NCBI GenBank assembly: GCA_016929465.1
Contig: JAFGIT010000314.1
Location: forward strand, 1 to 6,740
Length of the DNA stretch: 6,740 bases
Source: JAFGIT01 sp016929465 [NCBI: Candidatus Coatesbacteria bacterium]
GTDB lineage: Bacteria; B130-G9
Direction of reading: 5' to 3'
Below the pieces are notes generated by a model, which did not search any database, was not told the origin of the DNA, and worked only from the letters and a program-made list of their open reading frames with translations. The position numbers and the translations under genes are program-made. Numbering within the stretch: the stretch's first letter is position 1; every line of letters starts with the position of its first letter. Positions 1-6,273 of the stretch are shown here, in pieces.

Positions 1-77
1 GGTCGACCCGCCGGTCGGCCATCCAGAGGCGGGGCACCATAGGCACCAAGGGACCTGATTCGCTATCCTGAGAGTGC

Positions 78-87
78 GGGGGTGATC
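78..87 (+). promoter_or_regulatory. Ribosome binding site of the CPBP protease gene
   Basis: The ten bases GGGGGTGATC lie directly before the ATG at 88. They match nine of ten positions of the full complement of the 16S rRNA 3' end (GGAGGTGATC). The G-run ends five bases before the ATG. This favours ATG 88 over the in-frame GTG at 82, which lies inside the site. Confidence 0.6.
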
Positions 88-1020
88 ATGAGACGTCGTG
101 CTCGGATGTTCCTTATCTTCTTCCTCGTCTTCGCTGCTTCGCTGCCGGCCTTTGCGCAGGAATCCGGTGAAGTACCGGGCGGGACCGCCGCTTCGTTCGT
201 GGCCGCGTCGTTTCCCGCCCTGAGCGCCGCGGTCCCGTTCCTCCCGCTCGTGTGGCCCGAGACGGCCGGCATCGCCCCCTGGATCGCGTACCCGCTTCGG
301 CTGGGCGCCGCGGTGCCGATGTACTGGATCGACGTCCCTCGTGCGATCGGGTACACGGCGGCGGGCCTTCTCCTGCCCGCGGCCGGGGTTCCGCTGATGC
401 TCGTCTCGTCGAGCGTTCCCGTCGCGACCCCCGTGTCGCAGAGCCTCCTCAACGCGTACGCGCACCTCATGGAGTTCGCGGCCTACGACGCGTGGCGGCT
501 CGAACGCCCCGGTGAAACCGGCTGGGGCCTGGGGACGCTGTCCGTCTCGCCGTTCGAGGGCAGGCAGCTCTCGGACCCCGTCGTCTGGGCGGCGTCCATC
601 GCCGCGCCAGCCGTCCTCACGGCGTTCTACCTCCTCAACGAGCCGGATCTCGGCCGACCGGTGTACCAGACGAACACCTCGTACATCGGGTCGCTCGAGG
701 TTCCGGCCTGGGCCGGCGGACTGGCGGCTCTGGGCTTCGCCGCCGTCGACATGCTCGCCGTCGCCATAGGCGAAGAGGCCTACTACCGGGGCATCGTCTA
801 CAAGGAGCTGAAGAGCGCCTGGGGCCCGGCTCCAGCCCGGATCACCGACGCGCTGCTGTTCCCGCTCATTCACCTGCCGGGCGACCTGCGGGCGGAGCTG
901 AAGCCGTCGACCATCGTGTTTTTGATATTCCATTTAAAATGGATACTATTCATCAAAAAAAGAGACCCGACTTGTGTACGCAGCCCCGGAGCAGTCGTTG
1001 TGATCTCGCTACCTTTCTGA
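88..1020 (+). pseudogene. CPBP (CAAX/Abi) family intramembrane metalloprotease, truncated at its 3' end by an IS630 element
   Basis: Members of this family are multi-span membrane proteases (type II CAAX/Rce1 and bacteriocin-processing relatives) that use Glu and His residues inside the membrane. Residues 1-23 form a signal peptide: RRRAR, a hydrophobic core, then AFA before Gln24. Several hydrophobic segments follow between residues 30 and 220. Motif 1 is E229-E230-A-Y-Y-R234 (EExxxR) and motif 2 is F258-xxx-H262. The third conserved motif, usually HxxxN/D farther downstream, is absent because native sequence ends near residue 280 (about 920-937). The GC-rich coding sequence then changes abruptly to AT-rich IS sequence, and the final roughly 30 codons to the TGA at 1018-1020 are an accidental read-through. 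The product probably lacks activity. The missing 3' part is not found beyond the IS. Family call is good; substrate unknown. Confidence 0.75.
938..947 (+). repeat. Left terminal inverted repeat candidate of the IS630 element
   Basis: AATGGATACT is an exact inverted match to 2000-2009. It lies just outside the transposase stop codon (953-955), as expected for a compact insertion sequence. Confidence 0.6.
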
Positions 1021-1537
1021 TCGCAGCGCGAACGCACCCTGCGAGTTCATCGTCATCTTTGGGTGTTCCGTTCGACAAGGAGCGCTTCCCGTTCGTCCAT
1101 ACTTGTTCGGCAGGATTCAACTCCGGGGCATAGGCAGGAAACCGATACACGTGCAATCGAGCGCCGCGCCGTCGCACGTAGTCCTGCACGATCCGCCGAG
1201 TATGGATTGAACCGCCATCCCAGATCATGACCACCTGTCGAGGAAGGTGACGAAACAATCCACGCAGAAACGAGATGACCTCTACCCCGGTGATGTTCTT
1301 GCGATGGAACTGGACGTACACCCCCAATCTCCTCCTGCTGGGTGATACTGTCAGCGCGGCGATGGTAGAAATGCGGTCCCGGCGATAGCTGTGGTACAGT
1401 AGCGGCGTCTTTCCTCGGGGAGCCCAGGTGCGCCGAACCGTGGGGATCAGAAGAAAGCCGCTCTCGTCTACAAAGGCGAGGTAGGCGCCCAACCGACGTG
1501 TTTTTTTTTGATCGTCGGCCATTGCACCCTTTTCCAC
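953..1537 (-). CDS. IS630-family transposase, catalytic DDE half
   Basis: This is the C-terminal catalytic part of an IS630/Tc1-mariner-type transposase. Numbered from the GTG at 1537, the acidic residues are D24 (in FVDESG), D107 (in IWDGGSIH) and E144 (in APELNPAEQVW). The 36 residues between the last two agree with the family. The frame ends RGCVHKSG, typical of the C-terminus, just before the left inverted repeat. Neither the GTG at 1537 nor the ATG at 1522 is likely to be a genuine start. The preceding family-like sequence (ERWKRVQWPTIKKK) lies in the frame of the helix-turn-helix half and joins this frame by a -1 shift at the nine-A run at 1501-1509, giving IKKK-TRRLGAYLAF. The catalytic triad is intact, but normal production would need the frameshift and suppression of the TGA at 1594. 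Confidence 0.85.
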   Translation of the reverse strand: MEKGAMADDQKKTRRLGAYLAFVDESGFLLIPTVRRTWAPRGKTPLLYHSYRRDRISTIAALTVSPSRRRLGVYVQFHRKNITGVEVISFLRGLFRHLPRQVVMIWDGGSIHTRRIVQDYVRRRGARLHVYRFPAYAPELNPAEQVWTNGKRSLSNGTPKDDDELAGCVRAAIRKVARSQRLLRGCVHKSGLFF

Positions 1538-1593
1538 CGTTCGATGGCCGCTTCATCGCGTTGCGTCGCCCGTCGCTCTGGTTTCTGCGTACT

Positions 1594-1971
1594 TCACTTC
1601 AGATCGACGACCAGCAAACGCCATACCGCCGAGGTAGAGTAGCGTACGCCAAACTGCTTCTTGATGACCTCGCTGATCCGACGCAGAGTCCAGAGTTCCG
1701 TGGAATACCCCGCCGCCTGAGCTCCGCGCAGTAGAATGGTCTCCAGATGCTTTCTCTGTCCTGGAAGCAGCCGACAGGGGCGGCCGGGAGTTGGCTTCGG
1801 CAGCAGTCCGCGCGGTCCCTGACGTCTGAAGGCCTGGAACCATCGGACCACTGAACTCAGCGAGGCGCCCAAGGTTGCGGCAACAGCTCGGTAGGTCTGC
1901 CCCTTCTTGAGGAGGACGATCGCCCGGCGGCGCCGCCGCTCCAGCTCACTGGATGTTCCTGGTGGCCTCAT
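1594..1971 (-). CDS. IS630-family transposase, N-terminal helix-turn-helix half
   Basis: This ORF encodes the DNA-binding part of the same transposase. Residues about 18-50 (KKGQTYRAVAATLGASLSSVVRWFQAF) form the first helix-turn-helix. The linker GLLPKPTPGRPCRL follows, and a second winged-helix-like domain at about 88-120 (GYSTELWTLRRISEVIKKQFGVRYSTSAVWRLL) is characteristic of IS630 proteins. The ORF stops at TGA 1594-1596, but the same frame goes on with STQKPERRATQRDEAAIERWKRVQWPTIKKK, which is standard IS630 linker sequence. Relatives commonly have Trp before S-x-QKPERR, so a TGG to TGA nonsense change is the simplest explanation. The ATG at 1971 is 29 bases inside the right inverted repeat. 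No strong ribosome binding site is visible. Alone, this product could only bind the ends. Confidence 0.85.
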   Translation of the reverse strand: MRPPGTSSELERRRRRAIVLLKKGQTYRAVAATLGASLSSVVRWFQAFRRQGPRGLLPKPTPGRPCRLLPGQRKHLETILLRGAQAAGYSTELWTLRRISEVIKKQFGVRYSTSAVWRLLVVDLK

Positions 1972-1999
1972 GAGATGGAGGATAGCATAGATCCGGAGA

Positions 2000-2009
2000 A
2001 GTATCCATT
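2000..2009 (-). repeat. Right terminal inverted repeat candidate of the IS630 element
   Basis: AGTATCCATT is the exact reverse complement of 938-947. It lies upstream of the transposase start, and the next gene's stop codon begins only 14 bases beyond it. Confidence 0.6.
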
Positions 2010-2022
2010 GCTTTATGAAAGA

Positions 2023-2235
2023 TTAATAAGTTTCGTGGGTCAGCCTCTTTTCTCTGCGGAAGTCATGGTGACTATGGTTATTATTGGAAATTAGTGTCAC
2101 TTCTTCGGGCAGCAGTGTTACCTTTGCTATATTGCCTCCGCATTCGGAGTCAACCACTGCCCGCATTTCCCGATTGTCTATGCTCAACATACCACCAAAC
2201 CGTTCGAGATGAATCTTCTCGGCTTCGTTCTTCAC
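2023..2235 (-). CDS. Short ORF, possible N-terminal remnant of a mutarotase-like or glycosidase-associated protein
   Basis: This 70-codon ORF starts at GTG 2235, with AAGGGG (2244-2249) eight bases upstream. It follows the mannosidase stop codon after 49 bases on the same strand, so it looks like the next gene of the operon. Residues about 17-45 (LSIDNREMRAVVDSECGGNIAKV) resemble the opening beta strands of aldose-1-epimerase/galactose-mutarotase-like domains, which typically begin with a pattern like ISNDxLRAxVDPxxGGRIxSL. Such proteins run to 250 residues or more, so this is far too short. It ends (TAA 2023-2025) only 13 bases from the IS inverted repeat. The last stretch, rich in His, Asn and Arg, looks unlike a normal domain. 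I infer a gene truncated by the IS or by the rearrangement it marks. The family assignment is tentative. Confidence 0.4.
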   Translation of the reverse strand: MKNEAEKIHLERFGGMLSIDNREMRAVVDSECGGNIAKVTLLPEEVTLISNNNHSHHDFRREKRLTHETY

Positions 2236-2243
2236 GGATCATA

Positions 2244-2249
2244 CCCCTT
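2244..2249 (-). promoter_or_regulatory. Ribosome binding site of the short ORF
   Basis: AAGGGG on the - strand, eight bases before the GTG at 2235. It supports the GTG rather than the internal ATG (Met16) as the start. Confidence 0.4.
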
Positions 2250-2284
2250 GGCACGATCTGACCGCCCAGCTTCCTCGTACCACG

Positions 2285-4885
2285 TTACCCAAACAGTTTG
2301 CCAGGAGTCTCAGGTACCTTCTCATTTGTGCGAAACACGATAGTCTTGATTTCAAAAGGTCTGAAGTACAGAGGTACGCGCCCTTCTTGGATTTGAATCC
2401 CTTCTCCAATGTCCTCAAGAAGGTTCGCTTCATAGACTCTGGTGTTCTCCAATCTCTTACTGAGGTGGATACTACACCTGACCGGTCGACCTGCCGGCTC
2501 AACCAGCCGTAACACGTATCCTGATCTGTCCTCTGAGGGCTTGAAAGCTGCCATTCGTACCAGTGGCGGATCGAGTCTAAGTGGCTGCAAATCCTTCTTG
2601 TTCTCGCCATCGGTAGCCTCCGCTTGCCAGGCGATGGGTGGGAATAATAGATCCTCAGATTCGCCGAGGATTGTTTCCGGGCTGAAAGGCCCAGAGAAAG
2701 GCAGAACCCGGAATACCGTGTCTCTGATGCCGCGATCCGTGCATGGATCGTATTCGTGTGAAACTGATCTCACCAAGGAAATGCGAATCCCCTCCCCGGC
2801 GAAGCTATGCCCAGGGCGATCCACGTTCAGGATCGCGACACCGCCATCTTCTCCAGCAATACATGCCCAGCCGCACACAGGGATTTCGGTCTCAGTGCCG
2901 TTCGATTCAAGATACCCGAATGGTATTCCATAATACCTTCTCACTACGCCGGCAACTTTAGGTACGATGCACAATCGCACGAGGACGTCCGATTCCTGCC
3001 AATCAATGTTAATCCTAATCTCGACGAATCTCATGAATCTATACACACTGGTATCCACTTCTATCCTAGATGTGTTGAATTCATATCTCGTTCGGATCGT
3101 TGCCTTGCACAGGCCTTGTTCCGTAACCTCCGGTTCCCCTACCCTTGGCAGTGTTACACGCTCCCCAGTTAGGCCCAATTGATATGCCTTCATCTCGGTC
3201 CCGTATTCACGTTGGAAAGCCGTCTCCGGCCATGCTTCGATTCTCATGGGGGCCTCGTCGCTGTTCAGCCAAGTTTTGTTCGCATCTTTCATCGTCAAAG
3301 ACCTTAGTATCCCTTTTTCGCCTATTTCCGCCCTTATAAAGCTGTTTTCTAATACACTTCTCTCTGCTCTTGGCATGTCCCTATCAACGTTAGCTGTGGC
3401 TCCTTCGAGCAGTCTCAAGACTTTGGTCCCTAGTGTTGGTAACGCTTCGCATTGTATCAACATAGTTCCCCTGATGTAGCGCTGCATCAACCTCTTCGTT
3501 TCTACCTGATATGGGAAGCGTTTCCCTTGATCGTCAACCAAGAGACCCTCATCCGGAATCAACTCACTCCTATACTTTTCTCGGAATCTCGCCATCTCGA
3601 CGTCTGCTCTGACGAGACGGATACGCGTGTTGTCTACTGTGCTTACGATCACGATCGTTCTTGGCGAATCAGATGGGGGTACGGTTCGATCAATGAGGAG
3701 TTGAGATCTCCGCTTCAAGTAGTGTAGATTGAGCAACAAATCCTCATATTGAGCGTTCACCTCTCTATACGTTGAAGGTGAGCCCGTGCCCGCAATTATG
3801 TCGTGAAACTGAAGGACACAGAATCTTTGCCACTGCGCCTCAATTGGTGCAAAGGGATAGCCATGTCCTTCCAGAGAGGCGATGCTGCATAGAGTCTCAG
3901 TCTCACGAAACATCCTTTCCGTCTTGCGGCAATACTCTTTCTGTTCAATGTGCGTGGTGTAGCATCCTTGGAATTCGCAGTTGAGCCCTCCTTCATATGT
4001 CGGGAGATTGACGAGTTGATGGTGGATGGCACGCCAGAACTCGGATACAGTGCTGTACTGCAGCTTGTATTGCCTTCCTTCGATGGGCCGCACATAAGGC
4101 GTCATACCCCCTGCATCGGATTGACAGTGAGACCCGAATAGATGCAAGAAACCATGGGCGATGTTTCTGTTCACCTTCTCCTGTAGGTCAGAGACGCCGC
4201 TCAGTTTGTAATACTGTGACAGAGAAGGCAGACCATATCCCTTGTTGATAAAGCGCAACGCAATGAAATCAGTCCCGTCCACTCCCTTCCAGATAAAGGG
4301 ATATTCGGGTAGGTCGAGGGACTTCTGCCTAGGTCGCTTAAAAATGAAGCCGTTAAGCCCCGCCTGCCGAAATATCTGCGGCAGGCTGCCTGCATGCCCA
4401 AAGGAATCGGAATTCACGATTGTCCTAGCTCGAACACCGAAGTTGCGCTGCAGGTAGAGCTGACCGTAGAGGAACTGCCGCACGATCGATTCTCCGAGAG
4501 GGATATTATGATCTGTCTCTGCGATCTCACCGCTTTCGAGCTCTATCTGGCCCTTGACCACCAAATCGCGGAATCGAGCAAACAATCGGGGGTCAAGTTT
4601 TTGAATCAGCTGAATGATGAATACCTGAGCATGAGAATACTTTGCGTCCGGATGTTCCTCAAGAAGAGCAGTCATCCATCGAATGGTGTCCAGTGCCATT
4701 TGCGTGGTTTCGAGAAAACCCCAATACCAGCCGAGATCGAGATGAGTCATATGCACCATGTGGAAAGTCAGCACACGACCAGCCGGTATGCTCAGTTCAT
4801 CCAAGGCTTTCTTGTGATCAGTCGGGTGAGGCTCCCAAGCCTCTAGTTCGAATTTGTCATCGCGATCCAGGTCGCATTTTGCCAT
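2285..4885 (-). CDS. Glycoside hydrolase family 38 alpha-mannosidase
   Basis: GH38 enzymes remove alpha-linked mannose by a retaining, zinc-dependent mechanism. Numbered from ATG 4885 (866 residues), H48 and D50 in MTHLDLGWYW are the first zinc ligands. ExDxNxPxGESxxRQF spans about 123-138. The predicted nucleophile is D160 in NSDSFGHAGSLPQI. A GCYTTH..K...R..E segment (about 307-328) corresponds to the family's RGxYT region. H361 in QFHDIIAGTG is the last zinc ligand. The remaining 450 or so residues match the family's C-terminal beta-sandwich domains in size. All key residues are present and length is normal. No signal peptide is visible, so it probably acts in the cytoplasm on imported oligosaccharides. 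GGGAGGG five bases before ATG 4885 decides the start; an in-frame GTG at 4918 would add 11 residues. It lies 42 bases after the amidohydrolase gene. Exact linkage specificity cannot be read from sequence. Confidence 0.93.
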   Translation of the reverse strand: MAKCDLDRDDKFELEAWEPHPTDHKKALDELSIPAGRVLTFHMVHMTHLDLGWYWGFLETTQMALDTIRWMTALLEEHPDAKYSHAQVFIIQLIQKLDPRLFARFRDLVVKGQIELESGEIAETDHNIPLGESIVRQFLYGQLYLQRNFGVRARTIVNSDSFGHAGSLPQIFRQAGLNGFIFKRPRQKSLDLPEYPFIWKGVDGTDFIALRFINKGYGLPSLSQYYKLSGVSDLQEKVNRNIAHGFLHLFGSHCQSDAGGMTPYVRPIEGRQYKLQYSTVSEFWRAIHHQLVNLPTYEGGLNCEFQGCYTTHIEQKEYCRKTERMFRETETLCSIASLEGHGYPFAPIEAQWQRFCVLQFHDIIAGTGSPSTYREVNAQYEDLLLNLHYLKRRSQLLIDRTVPPSDSPRTIVIVSTVDNTRIRLVRADVEMARFREKYRSELIPDEGLLVDDQGKRFPYQVETKRLMQRYIRGTMLIQCEALPTLGTKVLRLLEGATANVDRDMPRAERSVLENSFIRAEIGEKGILRSLTMKDANKTWLNSDEAPMRIEAWPETAFQREYGTEMKAYQLGLTGERVTLPRVGEPEVTEQGLCKATIRTRYEFNTSRIEVDTSVYRFMRFVEIRINIDWQESDVLVRLCIVPKVAGVVRRYYGIPFGYLESNGTETEIPVCGWACIAGEDGGVAILNVDRPGHSFAGEGIRISLVRSVSHEYDPCTDRGIRDTVFRVLPFSGPFSPETILGESEDLLFPPIAWQAEATDGENKKDLQPLRLDPPLVRMAAFKPSEDRSGYVLRLVEPAGRPVRCSIHLSKRLENTRVYEANLLEDIGEGIQIQEGRVPLYFRPFEIKTIVFRTNEKVPETPGKLFG

Positions 4886-4890
4886 CACAT

Positions 4891-4897
4891 CCCTCCC
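4891..4897 (-). promoter_or_regulatory. Ribosome binding site of the mannosidase gene
   Basis: GGGAGGG on the - strand lies five bases before ATG 4885 in the short gap after the amidohydrolase gene. It lies inside the longer reading from GTG 4918, so it argues for ATG 4885 as the real start. Confidence 0.65.
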
Positions 4898-4927
4898 AAT
4901 CCCCTGCGCGTCGACCACAATCGCCCT

Positions 4928-6187
4928 TCAGCGGGCGACGCCGAGGTGGTAGAGCTCGATCGCGTTATCGTAGAGCCATCGCTGTGCGATCTTCAGTGCG
5001 GTGTTTGTGCCGAAATCCGATGACTGTATCCGATCCCCAAGAATAGTCGCAAGAACTTCCTTCATCATGACGAGATGACCATATACTTTCTGCACGCAAA
5101 CACGGTAATCCCCACCAAAAGCAATTATCTTGTTCAAGGGTACGAGATCAATGATCTCATTCAGGATACTTATCGTCTGTCTCTGTGAGATTATTGGGCA
5201 CCACGTGAGGTTCAAGCTAACGTTTGGCAGATTCTTACCAATCATCGCGGCTTCTCGCACCATTGGCATACCAAGATGAAAGAGGTCAAAATGTATGTCG
5301 CTACGCCTGGGGGCAAATGAGTATATAAACTTCGGATCGAGTTTTCTGAAGTCTCCCCAGTAGCCAGAATGCACGGCGACAGGTACATTCGCTCTCGCAG
5401 CTACATTCAGCCACCGATCGAACAGATAGTCAGACAGCGCCTTCGGATAAGAACTGAATCGGCCCTTCATGCCAGTTGGATCGCTCTTGAGCCATGTAAA
5501 TTCTTTTTCTGCGGCATCTTTATCCGGTTCACATCTGTCGTCAATGATCGTCTTGAAGCCAACCGACCCATGCCTGATGTCTCGCTCCAGCAAATCGAAA
5601 CCCGCTTCCTCAAAGTCGTTGAGATTTGAAATGCTATGTCCAGAGCGCGCGGCCAGAGTCTGGATACAGTCACTCCGTTTAATATTCACTTTCATCAATT
5701 CGGTAATCCCGACAAACCTTGGGTCCCTTGGAAAAAGCGTTCGATCTATGCAGTCGATCACCTTGGAGATTTTACATTTTTCTTCGAAGATCCAGTCGTA
5801 GATGCCCCTGCGATTGTCGGATTGAACTCTCGCCGCAATCTCTCCTATTGTATCCGCATCTATTTCTTGAATGCCATACAAGTCCCTAACCGTTATTCTC
5901 AAAGCATTGGAGAAGGATGTTGTCTTTACGTTTTCCCAATATGGGGCAATCTGCGGCCACCATTCGGCTACTGGGCGATATCCTCCCAACCGCATAGTCC
6001 CCTTGAATGAAGCGGGCATCCCCGCTGATTCTAGGTCATGATAGATATAGCCACCCGCAAAAAGATTCAGCCCGCAGTATTCCTGCTCCAGATATTCTTC
6101 TTCGGGAAGCAGATGCTCGTGAGCATCGATCGTCTTCAATTCAAGAATATCTTTGAACAACCCTTCGACGAGGTCCGACCACCTCAT
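4928..6187 (-). CDS. Amidohydrolase-family metal-dependent hydrolase (TIM barrel), substrate unknown
   Basis: This 419-residue protein has the layout of an amidohydrolase-superfamily TIM barrel (Amidohydrolase_2-like, distantly related to uronate isomerase). H23-x-H25 in TIDAHEHL sits at the end of the first strand. K212 in VGFKTIIDD lies near the expected strand 4. H273 in VAVHSGYWGD fits strand 5, H299/H304 in IHFDLFHLGMP strand 6, and D360 in IAFGGDYR strand 8. These are the metal and catalytic positions of the superfamily. There is no signal peptide. AGAGGG lies seven bases before the ATG. The gene is followed after 42 bases by the GH38 mannosidase and preceded by a sugar-binding protein gene, so a role in catabolism of a sugar or sugar-derived compound is likely: hydrolysis, isomerisation or decarboxylation are all possible. 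I do not recognise a characterised homologue. Confidence 0.85.
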   Translation of the reverse strand: MRWSDLVEGLFKDILELKTIDAHEHLLPEEEYLEQEYCGLNLFAGGYIYHDLESAGMPASFKGTMRLGGYRPVAEWWPQIAPYWENVKTTSFSNALRITVRDLYGIQEIDADTIGEIAARVQSDNRRGIYDWIFEEKCKISKVIDCIDRTLFPRDPRFVGITELMKVNIKRSDCIQTLAARSGHSISNLNDFEEAGFDLLERDIRHGSVGFKTIIDDRCEPDKDAAEKEFTWLKSDPTGMKGRFSSYPKALSDYLFDRWLNVAARANVPVAVHSGYWGDFRKLDPKFIYSFAPRRSDIHFDLFHLGMPMVREAAMIGKNLPNVSLNLTWCPIISQRQTISILNEIIDLVPLNKIIAFGGDYRVCVQKVYGHLVMMKEVLATILGDRIQSSDFGTNTALKIAQRWLYDNAIELYHLGVAR

Positions 6188-6194
6188 TACTCTG

Positions 6195-6200
6195 CCCTCT
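6195..6200 (-). promoter_or_regulatory. Ribosome binding site of the amidohydrolase gene
   Basis: AGAGGG on the - strand, seven bases before ATG 6187, at good spacing. It supports this start. Confidence 0.55.
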
Positions 6201-6212
6201 TCTTCGAAATAG

Positions 6213-6252
6213 ACCTGAGCTGAACACCAAGAACTGATGTTCAGCTCAGGTG
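6213..6252 (-). repeat. Perfect 12-bp inverted repeat (stem-loop) between the binding-protein and amidohydrolase genes
   Basis: ACCTGAGCTGAA at 6213-6224 is the exact reverse complement of 6241-6252, around a 16-base loop. It lies in the 86-base gap between the stop of the substrate-binding protein gene (6274) and the amidohydrolase start (6187), about 20 bases after the stop. On the transcribed strand the second arm is followed by CTATTTCG, not a U-run, so it is a poor intrinsic terminator. An mRNA-stabilising or partially terminating hairpin, as often found after periplasmic binding-protein genes, is more likely. A protein-binding site is possible. Confidence 0.7.
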
Positions 6253-6273
6253 AGCCATCGAAGAATTCTTTCC

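Larger units (their letters stand above)
938..2009 (-). mobile_element. IS630-family insertion sequence, apparently decayed
   Basis: The element encodes an IS630-type transposase in two pieces on the - strand. The ten bases AATGGATACT at 938-947 recur as the exact reverse complement at 2000-2009, which is the best candidate for the terminal inverted repeats and gives about 1.07 kb, a normal size for the family. The outer few bases do not match well. IS630 elements target TA; possible flanking TAs are at 935-936 and 2014-2015, but they would leave unequal ends (one base and five bases outside the repeat), so the exact borders are uncertain by up to about 20 bp. The GC-rich protease gene abuts the left end and the lower-GC carbohydrate cluster the right end. 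The transposase reading is interrupted twice (TGA at 1594-1596, frame change at 1501-1509), so autonomous movement is doubtful. Confidence 0.8.

Noticed and set aside
1-20. Short GC-rich hairpin (8 bp including one G-U pair, 4-base loop) at the left edge
   Set aside because: No T-run follows and it is cut by the window edge; in DNA this GC-rich it could be chance, so I do not call it a terminator.
3-71. Open frame from the left edge ending in TGA at 69-71, possible tail of an upstream gene
   Set aside because: Only 22 codons, no recognisable sequence, and the other frames are also open for part of this stretch.
63-515. Long open frames on the - strand and other frames across the protease gene
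   Set aside because: High GC leaves few stops; these have no ribosome binding site and no domain-like sequence, whereas the + frame at 88 has a signal peptide and family motifs.
1594-1596. TGA read as Trp through an alternative genetic code
   Set aside because: The amidohydrolase ends at a TGA in a sensible place directly before the next gene's ribosome binding site, so TGA acts as a stop here; a nonsense mutation in the transposase is simpler.
2236-2284. Terminator after the mannosidase gene
   Set aside because: No stable stem followed by a T-run is visible on the - strand in this 49-base gap, and a ribosome binding site for the next ORF is present instead.
2442-5046. Several open frames of 60-160 codons on the + strand across the mannosidase and amidohydrolase genes
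   Set aside because: They are antisense to genes with complete family motifs and show no domain features of their own.
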